From Zwartia panacis (GTDB lineage Bacteria > Pseudomonadota > Gammaproteobacteria > Burkholderiales > Burkholderiaceae_B), in assembly GCF_030410395.1 (NCBI RefSeq), contig NZ_JAUHHF010000003.1, forward strand, positions 372,001-436,000: 64,000 nt of DNA, written 5' to 3'. Positions within the stretch are counted from its first letter, which is position 1, and each line of letters opens with the position of its first letter. Position numbers and translations under genes: made by a program. The notes beneath the pieces are model-generated. The model was given only the letters and a program-made list of their open reading frames with translations, did no database searches and was not told where the DNA came from. Of this stretch, positions 30,416-40,909 are shown piece by piece.

Positions 30416-31829
30416 CGCACTTAGACAACTATTCAGGCAACAAACACTTCAGTGGCTCCTTGGCGTGGGTCGTGTTTGGTCTTGGCTCTCCAACAAGTTG
30501 TCCCAAATCGATCTCTTTACACGCAGTTTTCTCCTGCTCTCAGCACTCATGCTCGCAAGCCTGGGTGCATGGGTCTTGATTTTCTTGAGCTTGGAAATGG
30601 GACCGCGCGCTGCGCAAATGAGTCAGCGTATCGCCACCTCAGTCAACCTGACACTGGCGGCACTGACATACGCACCGAAGGTCGAACGAAGGGAATTGTT
30701 GCGAACGCTCTCGCTACGCGAGGGCTTGGATGTTTACGCACGAACCGGTCTTGACATGATCGAGCCACTGCCGGACGAACGCTACTGGCAGCGTGTCGCC
30801 AAACTCGTTCGCGCCCAACTGGGTGAAGAAACGATGCTGGCTTGGTCGGTCAATGATGTACCAGGGTTTTGGGTCAGTTTCAGACTGAATAATGAAACAT
30901 ATTGGCTCGCCTTTGAACGTCACGAAATACGCCTGACTGGGGGGATCGAGTGGTTGAGCTGGGGTGCGGCCGCGCTTTTACTTTCCCTGATGGGTGCGGC
31001 GATTGGCGTGTCTTACATCAATCGACCCCTTGCGCGACTGGCCCGGTCCGCGCAGCTCGTATCCAAAGGTACCTCGCCACCCCCGCTCCCCGAAACAGGC
31101 GCACGAGAACTGCGCGCGCTCAACAGTAGCTTTAACCGCATGGCGCGTGAACTCCATCAGGCCAATGCTGACAGGGCACTGATGCTGGCAGGCATCTCAC
31201 ATGATCTGCGTACACCACTTACCCGGATGAGACTCGAAATCGAGTTGAGCAACATCGGTGAATCCGGTCTTCAGGCAATCGATCAGGATCTCGCGCAAAT
31301 CGATCACTCACTTGCCCAACTAATGGACTACGCACGTCCCGCTAATCCTGAGCCACCACGCGCGATCAATGTTTCCAGATTGGTGGCAGAAGTGACAGAA
31401 CGCGAACGCTGCCTGACCAGGCATGCAGGCGGCACACTCACCTCCCACATCACCCCGAATTTGTATGCACAAATTTCGGCGACCGATCTGCGCCGAGTTC
31501 TCACCAATCTTGTCGAAAACGCGAGACGTTACGGCTTGAGTCCGTCAGGTATCGCTGAGCTTGAAGTGAGACTCGAAGGCAGCAATCACTCGCTCAAAAT
31601 AAAAGTTTCCGATCACGGTCCGGGCATCCCTGCGCATGACCTCGAGCGCGTGCGCAAGCCTTTCTGGAGAGGCAATTATGCCCGCACGGGTGCCTCCGGG
31701 ACCGGACTCGGCCTCGCCATTGTTGATCGACTCTTGCAACACATGAATGGCGTGCTGACTTTCAGCGCTCGCCCGGGCGGTGGACTCACGGCTCAGGTTG
31801 AAATTTTCACCGATCAAAGCGATGGATAA
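30402..31829 (+). CDS. envZ: EnvZ-like sensor histidine kinase
   Basis: A 475-residue membrane kinase. TM1 is about residues 43-66, a periplasmic sensor loop follows, TM2 is about 190-205, then a HAMP linker, the phospho-acceptor histidine His267 in GISHDLRTPLTRMR, and a catalytic domain with N box LVENARRYG, G1 DHGPGIP and G2 GTGLGLAIV. The start at 30402 (MAGINALRQL) overlaps the end of ompR, which fits the pair being translated together. It ends 7 nt from the convergent ispF stop. Confidence 0.92.
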   Translation: MAGINALRQLFRQQTLQWLLGVGRVWSWLSNKLSQIDLFTRSFLLLSALMLASLGAWVLIFLSLEMGPRAAQMSQRIATSVNLTLAALTYAPKVERRELLRTLSLREGLDVYARTGLDMIEPLPDERYWQRVAKLVRAQLGEETMLAWSVNDVPGFWVSFRLNNETYWLAFERHEIRLTGGIEWLSWGAAALLLSLMGAAIGVSYINRPLARLARSAQLVSKGTSPPPLPETGARELRALNSSFNRMARELHQANADRALMLAGISHDLRTPLTRMRLEIELSNIGESGLQAIDQDLAQIDHSLAQLMDYARPANPEPPRAINVSRLVAEVTERERCLTRHAGGTLTSHITPNLYAQISATDLRRVLTNLVENARRYGLSPSGIAELEVRLEGSNHSLKIKVSDHGPGIPAHDLERVRKPFWRGNYARTGASGTGLGLAIVDRLLQHMNGVLTFSARPGGGLTAQVEIFTDQSDG

Positions 31830-31836
31830 TTCTTGA

Positions 31837-32325
31837 TCACCGCTTGCGTAACAACACGACAGCGTTGGCGGCGATACCCTCCTGGCGACCCAGATGACCC
31901 AGCCCCTCGTTGGTTTTCGCTTTGATGTTGATCTCTGTCGTTTGAACACCCAAGTCACTCGCGAGGTGAGCCACCATTGCAGGGGCGTGAGGACCGATTT
32001 TAGGTGCCTGAGCGTGGATCGTCGCATCAAGGTTGACCAACTGCCATCCCGAAGCCAAGACCCTGCGATAGGCCTCTCTCAATAAGACCCTGCTGTCGGC
32101 CCCTTTGTATTGGGGATCCGTGTCGGGAAACAAACGTCCGATATCCCCAAGTCCAGCAGCACCTAACAACGCATCGGTCACCGCGTGCAATAAAGCGTCT
32201 GCGTCCGAATGTCCTTTCAAGCCGTGCGTATGCTCGATCGTGACACCGCCCAAAATCAAAGGACGGCCCTCCACGAGCGCGTGCACATCAAAGCCCTGAC
32301 CAATTCGAAAAGAAAAATCATTCAT
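31837..32325 (-). CDS. ispF: 2-C-methyl-D-erythritol 2,4-cyclodiphosphate synthase
   Basis: A 162-residue enzyme of the MEP isoprenoid pathway. Metal ligands appear in GQGFDVHAL (Asp and His) and [20 protein letters not shown]; the C-terminal [11 protein letters not shown] is the family CMP-site motif. The ATG at 32325 overlaps the ispD stop by ATGA, so the two successive pathway enzymes are coupled. Confidence 0.97.
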   Translation of the reverse strand: MNDFSFRIGQGFDVHALVEGRPLILGGVTIEHTHGLKGHSDADALLHAVTDALLGAAGLGDIGRLFPDTDPQYKGADSRVLLREAYRRVLASGWQLVNLDATIHAQAPKIGPHAPAMVAHLASDLGVQTTEINIKAKTNEGLGHLGRQEGIAANAVVLLRKR

Positions 32326-33041
32326 ATCCAGGACTCCACCCATTCAAAATCTTCAGGCCATGTGATTTTGGTATTTTTCCCTGAGCCCCTCACCAGAACA
32401 GGCGAAAATCCCAATGCTTCCATGGCCTGGGCTTCATCCGTCGGAGGAGTCGGCGCAGTGATCGCTTGCGTCAAGGCTTCGAGCAATAAGCCCGCCCTGA
32501 ACATCTGCGGAGTTTGCGCCAGCCAAAGTCCTTCCCTGGGAACTGTGCGATCAACCTTTTCAGACTGAGGCTGCGACATTTTGAGCGTGTCGGCGGCAGG
32601 CATCGCGAGCAAACCACCCACGCCATCGGCCAGGCATGCATCAATCAGCCGTTTCAACGCCTCTGCAGGCAGGCCAGGCCGCGCAGCATCATGAACGAGC
32701 ACCCAGTCATGCGGCGCCAGTTGCGCCTCGCGCAGCGCGTTTAAAACAGTTTGCGCGCGCGTTGCGCCTCCGCAGGGCGAGCATTGCGTCCGAGGCAAGC
32801 CTGACAACACACCAGCCGCCTCATGGTCGCCGGGTGCCACCGCAACGCGCACTTCCTGGATTCGGTGATCCGCCAGCAGAGCTTGAACCGAATGCCTAAG
32901 CATGGCTTGTCCCGCTAGCAGACGATATTGTTTGGGCGTTTGGGCTTGCCCCGCCGCGACCGCACGCGCACCAATACCGGCGGCCGGAACAAGGGCGACT
33001 ACACGAAACGGTGGGTCAAAAGAGGGCTTTGAAGGCGTCAT
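32322..33041 (-). CDS. ispD: 2-C-methyl-D-erythritol 4-phosphate cytidylyltransferase
   Basis: A 239-residue MEP pathway enzyme adding CMP to methylerythritol phosphate. The N-terminal nucleotide loop reads [20 protein letters not shown]: the key Arg and Lys are present, but the loop is about four residues longer than in E. coli Isp[11 protein letters not shown] and the C-terminal [12 protein letters not shown] are family motifs. ATG at 33041; it is divergent from mfd. Confidence 0.95.
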   Translation of the reverse strand: MTPSKPSFDPPFRVVALVPAAGIGARAVAAGQAQTPKQYRLLAGQAMLRHSVQALLADHRIQEVRVAVAPGDHEAAGVLSGLPRTQCSPCGGATRAQTVLNALREAQLAPHDWVLVHDAARPGLPAEALKRLIDACLADGVGGLLAMPAADTLKMSQPQSEKVDRTVPREGLWLAQTPQMFRAGLLLEALTQAITAPTPPTDEAQAMEALGFSPVLVRGSGKNTKITWPEDFEWVESWI

Positions 33042-33147
33042 ATCCGCTTGATTTTATAATCAATGGTTTCGTCGGTGTCGTAAACATCGTCTCGTCGCGC
33101 ATCATTTGCGCTTTTTCATGCGCGATCACTCCTGCGATTACCTGTCA

Positions 33148-36100
33148 ATGTCGGCTGCTGCTCAATCTGTCTCTACCCTTCTCTCCTCGCTGAAACCCGG
33201 TCTGCGGTTTGCGCAACCACGACCTGCGGGCTCCGGGGACGCATGGCTTTTTACCGAACTCGCTGCTGCCAGCGGCAAAACCCTGGTGATTTTGACGGCC
33301 GAGCCTCTTGAAGCCCAGCGCCTAGCGGAGGAAATTCCGATTTTTGCGCCCTCGCTCAGGGTGCGTCCCTTGCCGGACTGGGAAACCCTGCCTTATGACA
33401 GCTTTTCTCCCCACCAAGACCTGATTTCCGAGCGGCTGCGGACGCTGCATGCCCTGATGCTGGGCGAAGTCGATGTCCTGACCGTCCCGATCACGACAGC
33501 GCTTTATCGACTGGCTCCCCCCAGCTTTCTCGCAGCCTATACCTTTTCGTTCAAGCAAAAGGACAAGCTTGACGAGCATGCACTACGGACACAGCTGACA
33601 CTTGCCAATTATGCGCACGTCTCTCAGGTCACCGCACCCGGAGAGTTTTGTGTCCGAGGCAGCCTGATCGATCTTTTTCCCATGGGCTCGGTCGTGCCCT
33701 ACCGTATCGATTTATTTGACGATGAAATCGAATCGATCCGCGCGTTTGACATTGATACGCAACGAAGTCTTTACCCGGTCAACCAAGTCCAGCTCTTACC
33801 TGGTCGCGAATTCCCGATGGACGAAGCCGCGCGCAACCACTTTCGCGCCGCGTTCCGGGAGGTTTTCGAAGGTGATCCGTCACGCGCATTACCTTATCGC
33901 GATATGGGCAACGGGATCCCGTTCGCAGGTGTCGAGTACTACCTGCCCCTGTTTTTTGAAACCACAGCGACACTTTTCGACTATCTCAAGACCGAAACAA
34001 TTATCGTCACACTCGGAGATATCGAAGACGCCATGCGTCGCTTTACTCAAGACACGGCGACTCGCTATAACTTTTTAAAAAGCGATCGGGAACGACCTGT
34101 TCTGGCACCCGAGGCGCTGTTTCTGAGTAGCGATGCACTGTTCGAGCAACTCAAAACCTTCCCCAGGCTCGCCCTGACCACGGATGCTAAACATCCGGAT
34201 TTTGACGCGGCCCCTGATATCGGCATCTCGCGCAGAGCAGAAGATCCGCTCGCTAAATTCCGCGAGCTCCTGATGCGCGCCGAGTCGCAGGGTGGCGCGC
34301 GTAAATATGGAAATATCCAGCGAATCATTCTGTGCACGGACTCGCACGGGCGTCGTGAAACGATTGTGCAAATGCTGGCCGAGCACGGCTTATCTCCAGA
34401 TGCCCAGACAGAGTCGGTGGCAAACTTTCTGGAAAGTGACGCGCATTTTGGCATCACGGTAGCCCCTCTTGCGACAGGCTTTGTTGTCAACACCAAAGGC
34501 CTGTTGTTTCTGACCGAAAACGATCTGTATCCAGGTCATGGAGGCACGGCTCGGCGCGGCAAACGCGACCAGGAACGCGCCAGCAATGTCGAAGCGATGG
34601 TTCGCGATCTCTCCGAATTGCGTGAAGGAGATCCCGTTGTCCATGCGCAGCACGGCATTGGTCGCTACCATGGACTCGTCAATCTGGACATGGGCGAGGG
34701 CGAGATGGAGTTCCTCTTTCTCGAATACGCCAACAAGACCACGCTGTATGTGCCTGTTTCTCAACTGCACGTCATCGCGCGCTATAGCGGAACAGACTCT
34801 GAATCCGCTCCGCTGCACCTACTTGGTTCCGGTCAGTGGGACAAGGCACGACGCAAGGCCGCTCAACAAGTCCGCGACACCGCAGCCGAGCTGTTAGATC
34901 TCTATGCGAAACGCGCGGCTCGACAAGGCTTTGCTTTTAAGCTGCCGCTTGCCGACTACGATCTGTTTGCCGAGGGCTTCGGTTTTGACGAGACTGCCGA
35001 TCAGGCGGCAGCGATTCAATGCGTGATCGAAGACATGACTTCAGGTCGACCGATGGATCGTCTGGTCTGCGGCGATGTCGGCTTTGGCAAAACCGAAGTG
35101 GCCTTGCGGGCTGCGTTTCTCGCGATCGCCAACGGCAAGCAAGTCGCCCTGCTCTGCCCCACGACCTTGCTGGCTGAACAGCATGCGCAAACCTTCGCTG
35201 ATCGCTTCGCCGACTGGCCCGTCAAAGTCGTCGAGTTATCACGTTTTCGTTCCGCCAAAGAAGTTAAAACCGCGATCGAAGGGATTACGGACGGCACGGT
35301 GGATATTGTGATTGGCACGCACAAAATTCTGTCCAAGGATGTGAAGTTCAAACGTCTGGGACTCGTGATCATCGACGAGGAGCACCGCTTTGGCGTTCGA
35401 CAGAAAGAGGCCCTCAAGTCTTTGCGCGCAGAAGTCGATGTCCTGACGCTTACCGCCACCCCAATTCCGCGTACGCTCGGGATGTCTCTTGAGGGTATCC
35501 GGGACTTTTCCGTGATCGCGACGGCGCCTCAGAAACGACTCGCCATCAAAACCTTTGTGCGTCGCGAGGACAACAGCACGATGCGTGAAGCGCTGCTACG
35601 CGAACTCAAACGCGGTGGTCAGGCTTACTTTTTACATAACGAGGTCGAGACGATTCATAACCGCAGGGCCCGCCTGGAGGAGCTCGTGCCCGAAGCACGC
35701 ATCGCGGTCGCGCATGGCCAGATGGGCGAGCGTGATCTCGAGCAGGTCATGAAAGGCTTCTATCAAAAACGTTTCAACGTCTTGTTGTGCACGACGATTA
35801 TTGAAACCGGGATTGATGTTCCGAGCGCGAACACCATCATCATCCACCGCGCCGATCGTTTCGGACTGGCCCAGCTGCATCAGCTGCGCGGCCGTGTGGG
35901 ACGCTCGCATCATCAGGCCTATGCTTACCTGATGACACCGGGTGAGGATGCCATCACCAAGAATGCCAAAAAACGTCTTGAAGCGATTCAGGCCATGGAG
36001 GAGCTCGGTTCAGGCTTTTTCCTGGCCATGCACGACCTCGAAATCCGCGGTACAGGCGAAGTGCTCGGCGAATCACAGTCTGGAAATATTCAGGAAATCG

Positions 36101-36618
36101 GTTTTTCGATGTACAACGACATGCTGAACGAGGCCGTCAGAGCGCTGAAAGCTGGCGTTGAGCCTGATCTGGATGCGCCCTTTAGCGCCGGCTGCGAGGT
36201 GAATCTCCACGCGCCAGCGCTCTTGCCTGCCGATTATTGTGGCGACGTGCATGCCCGTTTATCCATTTACAAGCGCCTGTCCAACACCACCCACGACGAC
36301 GATCTGATCGCCATACAAGAAGAACTCATTGATCGCTTTGGCAAATTACCCGAGCCGACTCGCACCCTGATTTCCACGCACAAGCTTAGACTGCTCGGAT
36401 TGCCGTTGGGCCTGCAAAAAATCGATGCAAGCGAAACGCAGATTGTGTTGCACTTTAAACAAAACGCACCTGTCGACCCGCTCAAACTGATAGAACTCGT
36501 GCAAAAACAACGCCATATCCGGTTCTCAGGTCAAGACAAGCTGCGAGTTGAAATCAAGGCGGCTGATGTCGCTGCACGTTTCGATGCCACCCGGACTGTG
36601 CTCAGAGCCTTACATTAA
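33148..36618 (+). CDS. mfd: Transcription-repair coupling factor Mfd
   Basis: About 1156 residues. The UvrB-like N-terminal module (LPDWETLPYDSFSPHQDLISERL), the RNA polymerase interacting domain (EGDPVVHAQHGIGRYHGL), then superfamily 2 translocase motifs: Walker A VCGDVGFGKTEVA, DEEH box VIIDEEHRFG and VGRSHHQAYAYL. It removes stalled polymerase and recruits UvrA. The start is uncertain: ATG 33148 (MSAAAQSVSTLL) fits the family best; ATG 33118 and TTG 33106 are in frame. No clear ribosome binding site. Confidence 0.95.
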   Translation: MSAAAQSVSTLLSSLKPGLRFAQPRPAGSGDAWLFTELAAASGKTLVILTAEPLEAQRLAEEIPIFAPSLRVRPLPDWETLPYDSFSPHQDLISERLRTLHALMLGEVDVLTVPITTALYRLAPPSFLAAYTFSFKQKDKLDEHALRTQLTLANYAHVSQVTAPGEFCVRGSLIDLFPMGSVVPYRIDLFDDEIESIRAFDIDTQRSLYPVNQVQLLPGREFPMDEAARNHFRAAFREVFEGDPSRALPYRDMGNGIPFAGVEYYLPLFFETTATLFDYLKTETIIVTLGDIEDAMRRFTQDTATRYNFLKSDRERPVLAPEALFLSSDALFEQLKTFPRLALTTDAKHPDFDAAPDIGISRRAEDPLAKFRELLMRAESQGGARKYGNIQRIILCTDSHGRRETIVQMLAEHGLSPDAQTESVANFLESDAHFGITVAPLATGFVVNTKGLLFLTENDLYPGHGGTARRGKRDQERASNVEAMVRDLSELREGDPVVHAQHGIGRYHGLVNLDMGEGEMEFLFLEYANKTTLYVPVSQLHVIARYSGTDSESAPLHLLGSGQWDKARRKAAQQVRDTAAELLDLYAKRAARQGFAFKLPLADYDLFAEGFGFDETADQAAAIQCVIEDMTSGRPMDRLVCGDVGFGKTEVALRAAFLAIANGKQVALLCPTTLLAEQHAQTFADRFADWPVKVVELSRFRSAKEVKTAIEGITDGTVDIVIGTHKILSKDVKFKRLGLVIIDEEHRFGVRQKEALKSLRAEVDVLTLTATPIPRTLGMSLEGIRDFSVIATAPQKRLAIKTFVRREDNSTMREALLRELKRGGQAYFLHNEVETIHNRRARLEELVPEARIAVAHGQMGERDLEQVMKGFYQKRFNVLLCTTIIETGIDVPSANTIIIHRADRFGLAQLHQLRGRVGRSHHQAYAYLMTPGEDAITKNAKKRLEAIQAMEELGSGFFLAMHDLEIRGTGEVLGESQSGNIQEIGFSMYNDMLNEAVRALKAGVEPDLDAPFSAGCEVNLHAPALLPADYCGDVHARLSIYKRLSNTTHDDDLIAIQEELIDRFGKLPEPTRTLISTHKLRLLGLPLGLQKIDASETQIVLHFKQNAPVDPLKLIELVQKQRHIRFSGQDKLRVEIKAADVAARFDATRTVLRALH

Positions 36619-36664
36619 TGCGTTAAGCTTTTAATCTCATCCAGCGCTTACCTATATCGCCTCC

Positions 36665-37519
36665 ATGACCACTCAACATCTCGTTATTCAGTCCCCAGCT
36701 CTTTCCGGAGAATTAATCGAACACGCCGCAGCGATCGCGGAAGCCTCTGGCGTTCAGCGTCTGGGTACAACCGCAGCGCGTATTTTGGGGGTCAGTGACG
36801 ATGTGGCTATTCGCGAGGAAGTCAGGTTGTGGGGCGAGCGCGTCAATGTCGATACCGCCTACATCACGGCAGGCGCACGACTCAATGATTGCAAAATCTT
36901 AGCGATGGATATGGACTCCACCCTCATCAACATCGAATGCATTGATGAGATTGCGGCATTCGGTGGCGTCAAGGAACAGGTCGCGAGCATCACAGAGGCA
37001 GCGATGCGCGGAGAAATCAAGGACTTTTCAGAAAGCCTCATACGCCGTGTCGCTTTCCTCAAAGGGCTCTCGACCGAAGTGCTGCAGGCTGTCTACGAAC
37101 AAAAATTGCGCCTGAACCCAGGCGCAGAGAAGCTTGTCAAAACTGCGCAACAAGCAGGACTGAAGATTTTGCTCGTCTCCGGAGGCTTTACCTTTTTTAC
37201 AGAAAAACTCAAAAGCCTGCTGAATCTGGACGCTGCGCACGCAAACGTCCTTGAAACCTCTGGGGGCCTTCTGACAGGTCAAGTTCAAGGCAGGATTCTG
37301 GATGCGCAAGGCAAAGCAGACACGCTCTCTCAGTTTGCAAAAGAACTCGGCGCGATGCCTGAGCAAATCATCGCCATCGGCGATGGTGCGAACGACCTCA
37401 AAATGCTTGGACTCGCGGGTTACTCCGTCGCCTACCGCGCTAAACCTGTCGTGCGCGCACAAGCCCGCTACGCGCTCAATGTCGCAGGGCTCGATGGGGT
37501 ATTGAACTGGTTTGAGTAA
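36665..37519 (+). CDS. serB: Phosphoserine phosphatase
   Basis: A 284-residue HAD-superfamily enzyme, last step of serine synthesis. Motif I is AMDMDSTLI with nucleophile Asp82 and Asp84; motif II is LLVSGGFTFF; motif IV is AIGDGANDLKML. The first about 75 residues form the regulatory-type N-terminal domain of SerB. It lies 46 nt after mfd. A weak inverted repeat (TCAGGG/CCCTGA, 37520-37550) fills the gap to the convergent DUF2818 gene. Confidence 0.96.
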   Translation: MTTQHLVIQSPALSGELIEHAAAIAEASGVQRLGTTAARILGVSDDVAIREEVRLWGERVNVDTAYITAGARLNDCKILAMDMDSTLINIECIDEIAAFGGVKEQVASITEAAMRGEIKDFSESLIRRVAFLKGLSTEVLQAVYEQKLRLNPGAEKLVKTAQQAGLKILLVSGGFTFFTEKLKSLLNLDAAHANVLETSGGLLTGQVQGRILDAQGKADTLSQFAKELGAMPEQIIAIGDGANDLKMLGLAGYSVAYRAKPVVRAQARYALNVAGLDGVLNWFE

Positions 37520-37550
37520 TCAGGGTCAGCAGATTTGCGTGGCGCCCTGA

Positions 37551-37859
37551 CTATCGCTTGAGTAAATAACGCACAACAAAGCCTGGAAAGGCGAGCACAA
37601 CAAATAATGTCAGGGCAGTCACGTAGAACTCCCAGCGCTGCGCAAAGGCATTGCCAATCATGCGCTCGAATAGCATTCCAAGTAGGCCAATGACACAGAA
37701 CCAGACAAGCAGTTCGAGCACACGCACCCAGAATGGTTTGATGCCGTTGTTAAAGCGCTGAACCGGAATCACAGCGAACAGCCTTTCGTTGATGAAAGGC
37801 AGGTTCGCTGCCACGCAGGCCAGCACAATTAACAACCAGACAGCGGCACTTTGATTCAT
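37551..37859 (-). CDS. DUF2818 family small membrane protein, end of the nuo operon
   Basis: A 102-residue protein with three predicted membrane helices (about residues 5-23, 43-66, 78-98) and a polar loop VQRFNNGIKPFWVR. It resembles the DUF2818 family, which I recall lying directly after nuoN in many betaproteobacteria. No function is known. The ATG at 37859 is preferred over in-frame upstream starts. It follows nuoN by 51 nt on the same strand, so an accessory role with complex I is possible but unproven. Confidence 0.8.
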   Translation of the reverse strand: MNQSAAVWLLIVLACVAANLPFINERLFAVIPVQRFNNGIKPFWVRVLELLVWFCVIGLLGMLFERMIGNAFAQRWEFYVTALTLFVVLAFPGFVVRYLLKR

Positions 37860-37910
37860 CAGCAACAACCTTCGTGGTGGCAACCAAGTCCGCGGAAAAC
37901 CTGACTATTT

Positions 37911-39398
37911 TTAGTATGAAAGCGTGATGTGCATGACCTGCAAGCACAAAGCAATCAAAGCGCCAGGCATCAGGCCCAAGACCAGCACCAGTAAACCGTT
38001 GATCAGCATCAAACCGTTCGACAGCACGCCCATTGCCGGGACTTTCGACACCGGCTCGGCGGGCTCATCGAAATACACAACCTTGATGACGCGCAGGTAA
38101 TAAAACGCACCGATCAGGGAGAACATGACCGCAACCACAGCAAGCCACAGGCGGTCTGACTGGAGCAGTGACTGCAAAATCAAGAGCTTGGCATCAAAGC
38201 CGACGAGTGGGGGCAGACCTGCCAACGAACACATCAAAATCAGCATCATCGCGGCAAGCCATGGACTGCGACGGTTGAGGCCTTTTAAGTCATCAATGTT
38301 CTCGCATTCAAATCCTTCGCGAGACAAATACATCACCAAGCCAAAGCTCGCCAGTGTCGTCAGGACATAGGTCAGCATATAGAACAAAGCCGAACCATAG
38401 GCCGACGTGTTGGCCTGAATATCACCGTCCAGGGAGCCTGAGGCCAGTCCCAAGATGACAAAACCCATATGGGAGATTGTCGAATACGCCAGCATGCGTT
38501 TGAAGTTGGTTTGCATGATCGCGGTCAGGTTACCGATCGCGAGCGACAACACGCCCAATATCAGCAACATTGGTTGCCAGTGAACGGCCAGCTCGCCAAA
38601 GCCCACGACAAGCATACGCACCACAATCGCAAACACAGCAAGCTTAGGCGCAGCAGCTAGAACCAGCGTGACCGCAGTGGGCGCACCTTGATAAACATCA
38701 GGCACCCACATATGGAAAGGCACAGCGCCCAGCTTGAAGGCCAAGCCTGCGACCAAAAACACCACACCAAACGCCAAAGGTAGATAGTCAATCTGACCGG
38801 ATCCCACTGCGTCAGCGATATTTCTCAGATCCAGATTGCCCGTTGCTCCATACATCATGGACATGCCATACAGCATGAAACCTGACGCAAGTGAACCCAG
38901 CACGAAATACTTCATGGCGGCTTCGGTGGATTGGGCATGATCACGACGCATCGCAACCAGCGCATACAAAGCCAGAGACATCAACTCGAGACCGAGATAA
39001 ATCGTCAGGAAGTTTCCTGCCGAGATCATCACCATCTGTCCAAGCAGGGCAAACAACACGAGGACGTAAAACTCACCGCCTCGAAGCATATCGCGGCTCT
39101 GTACGTATTCACGTCCATACACGAGGGTCAATGCCACAGCGATGTACGAAGCAATTTTCAGGACATGGGCAAAAGGATCTGCCACATAGAGACCAGAAAA
39201 GGTTTCTCCAACCAGTCCGGAGCCAAGCTGCCAGAGCGAGATCACTGTCAGAATTGCCAGCGTCAGGAGTGACAAACCATAGGCCAACGTGCGGCGCGGA
39301 GACTGGCTAAACGCGTCCAGTACCAGAATGACCATACCCAGCACCAGCAAGATAATTTCTGGTGCGGCCAGGGCGAAATCGAATTGGGATTGCATCAT
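37911..39398 (-). CDS. nuoN: NADH-quinone oxidoreductase subunit N
   Basis: A 495-residue antiporter-like membrane subunit of complex I with about 14 helices. The conserved proton-channel region is seen ([30 protein letters not shown], and [22 protein letters not shown]). It follows nuoM by 8 nt. The start is the first of two adjacent ATG codons. Confidence 0.96.
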   Translation of the reverse strand: MMQSQFDFALAAPEIILLVLGMVILVLDAFSQSPRRTLAYGLSLLTLAILTVISLWQLGSGLVGETFSGLYVADPFAHVLKIASYIAVALTLVYGREYVQSRDMLRGGEFYVLVLFALLGQMVMISAGNFLTIYLGLELMSLALYALVAMRRDHAQSTEAAMKYFVLGSLASGFMLYGMSMMYGATGNLDLRNIADAVGSGQIDYLPLAFGVVFLVAGLAFKLGAVPFHMWVPDVYQGAPTAVTLVLAAAPKLAVFAIVVRMLVVGFGELAVHWQPMLLILGVLSLAIGNLTAIMQTNFKRMLAYSTISHMGFVILGLASGSLDGDIQANTSAYGSALFYMLTYVLTTLASFGLVMYLSREGFECENIDDLKGLNRRSPWLAAMMLILMCSLAGLPPLVGFDAKLLILQSLLQSDRLWLAVVAVMFSLIGAFYYLRVIKVVYFDEPAEPVSKVPAMGVLSNGLMLINGLLVLVLGLMPGALIALCLQVMHITLSY

Positions 39399-39406
39399 GG
39401 CGAGGC

Positions 39407-40909
39407 TTACAGTTTTGAAATAGACACGTGTTGCAACAGGGCCTCAACCGAAACGTGCATCACGTCGGTAAAGGGCTTGGGATAGACACCCATATAAATC
39501 ACGGCAATCGCCATGATGCCAAGGATCAGGAATTCCCGCGAAGTCAGGTCATGCAGATCCTTGACATGGTCATTCGCGACTTCGCCGAAGGCGACACGTT
39601 TGACCATCCAGAGCGAGTACGCCGCACCAAGAATGAGCGCAGTGGCGGCCAGCAAACCAATCCAGAAGTTGTATTCGACCGCGCCCATGATGACCATGAA
39701 CTCACCCACGAACCCACTGGTCGCTGGCAAGCCCGCATTGGCCATCGAAAATAGGACAAAGAATGTCACGAACTTGGGCATCGTGTTGACCACGCCACCA
39801 TAATCGGCGATTTGACGGCTGTGCATGCGGTCATACAGCACACCGATACACAAGAACATCGCTGCAGAGACAAAACCGTGCGACACCATTTGGACGATCG
39901 CACCCTCGACGCCTGCGGTGTTGAACATAAACAAACCGAGTGTCACGAAACCCATGTGCGCGATGGACGAATACGCCACCAGCTTTTTCATGTCATCCTG
40001 AACCAGAGCCACCAAGCCAATGTAAATCACCGCGATCAACGACAGCGCAATGATCAGGCCCGCCATGCTCGCAGCGGCGTCAGGCACGATTGGTAATGAC
40101 AAACGCAAGAATCCGTAGGCACCGAGTTTGAGCATGATCGCTGCGAGGACCACCGAGCCACCCGTTGGTGCCTCGACGTGCGCATCAGGCAACCAGGTAT
40201 GCACGGGCCACATCGGTACTTTCACAGCGAAGGCCGCCAGGAAAGCAAAAAATATGAACAACTGGGGTGTTGAATCGAGTGGGAGCGTATGCCAGGTCAG
40301 GATATCAAATGAACCGCCCGAAGCGTTCCAAAGATAAAGGAAAGCAACCAGGGTCAAGAGCGAACCCAACAGCGTATACAGAAAGAACTTGAATGCTGCG
40401 TAGACACGGTTCGGTCCACCCCAGACACCCACGATGATGTACATCGGAATCAAGGTGGCTTCGAAGAAAATGTAGAACAGCAGGCCGTCGAGTGCGGCAA
40501 AGACACCAATCATCAGTCCCGACAAAATCAGGAAAGCCGCCATGTATTGCGAAACGCGTGACGTGATGACTTCCCAGCCTGCCATGACCACAATGATCGT
40601 AATGAAAGCAGTGAGCAAGACGAACCACAAGGAAATACCGTCCACACCCAGGTGGTAGTACACGGCAAAGGCTTCAATCCAGATTGTTTTCTCAACAAAC
40701 TGCATCGCAGCCGTTGAGCTGTCAAAACCCAGGTAAAGCGGAATCGTCACCAGGAAACTGACAATGGCGCCGATCAGGGAAAGACTACGCGTCAATCCTG
40801 GACGGTCGTCGCGACCCAGGGCCAACACAATCAGACCGCAAACGATCGGAACAAAAATCGAAAGCGTGAGCCAAGGAGTAGAAAAAGAAGCCATCTCGCT
40901 CGCCATCAT
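39407..40909 (-). CDS. nuoM: NADH-quinone oxidoreductase subunit M
   Basis: A 500-residue antiporter-like subunit of complex I. Channel motifs include [21 protein letters not shown] with the key glutamate, and [24 protein letters not shown] with the conserved lysine. The start overlaps the nuoL stop by ATGA. About 14 membrane helices. Confidence 0.97.
   Translation of the reverse strand: MMASEMASFSTPWLTLSIFVPIVCGLIVLALGRDDRPGLTRSLSLIGAIVSFLVTIPLYLGFDSSTAAMQFVEKTIWIEAFAVYYHLGVDGISLWFVLLTAFITIIVVMAGWEVITSRVSQYMAAFLILSGLMIGVFAALDGLLFYIFFEATLIPMYIIVGVWGGPNRVYAAFKFFLYTLLGSLLTLVAFLYLWNASGGSFDILTWHTLPLDSTPQLFIFFAFLAAFAVKVPMWPVHTWLPDAHVEAPTGGSVVLAAIMLKLGAYGFLRLSLPIVPDAAASMAGLIIALSLIAVIYIGLVALVQDDMKKLVAYSSIAHMGFVTLGLFMFNTAGVEGAIVQMVSHGFVSAAMFLCIGVLYDRMHSRQIADYGGVVNTMPKFVTFFVLFSMANAGLPATSGFVGEFMVIMGAVEYNFWIGLLAATALILGAAYSLWMVKRVAFGEVANDHVKDLHDLTSREFLILGIMAIAVIYMGVYPKPFTDVMHVSVEALLQHVSISKL

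Noticed and set aside
37520-37550. Bidirectional terminator between serB and the DUF2818 gene
   Set aside because: The 6-bp arms have a 19-nt loop and no T-run on either side, too weak to list as a terminator.
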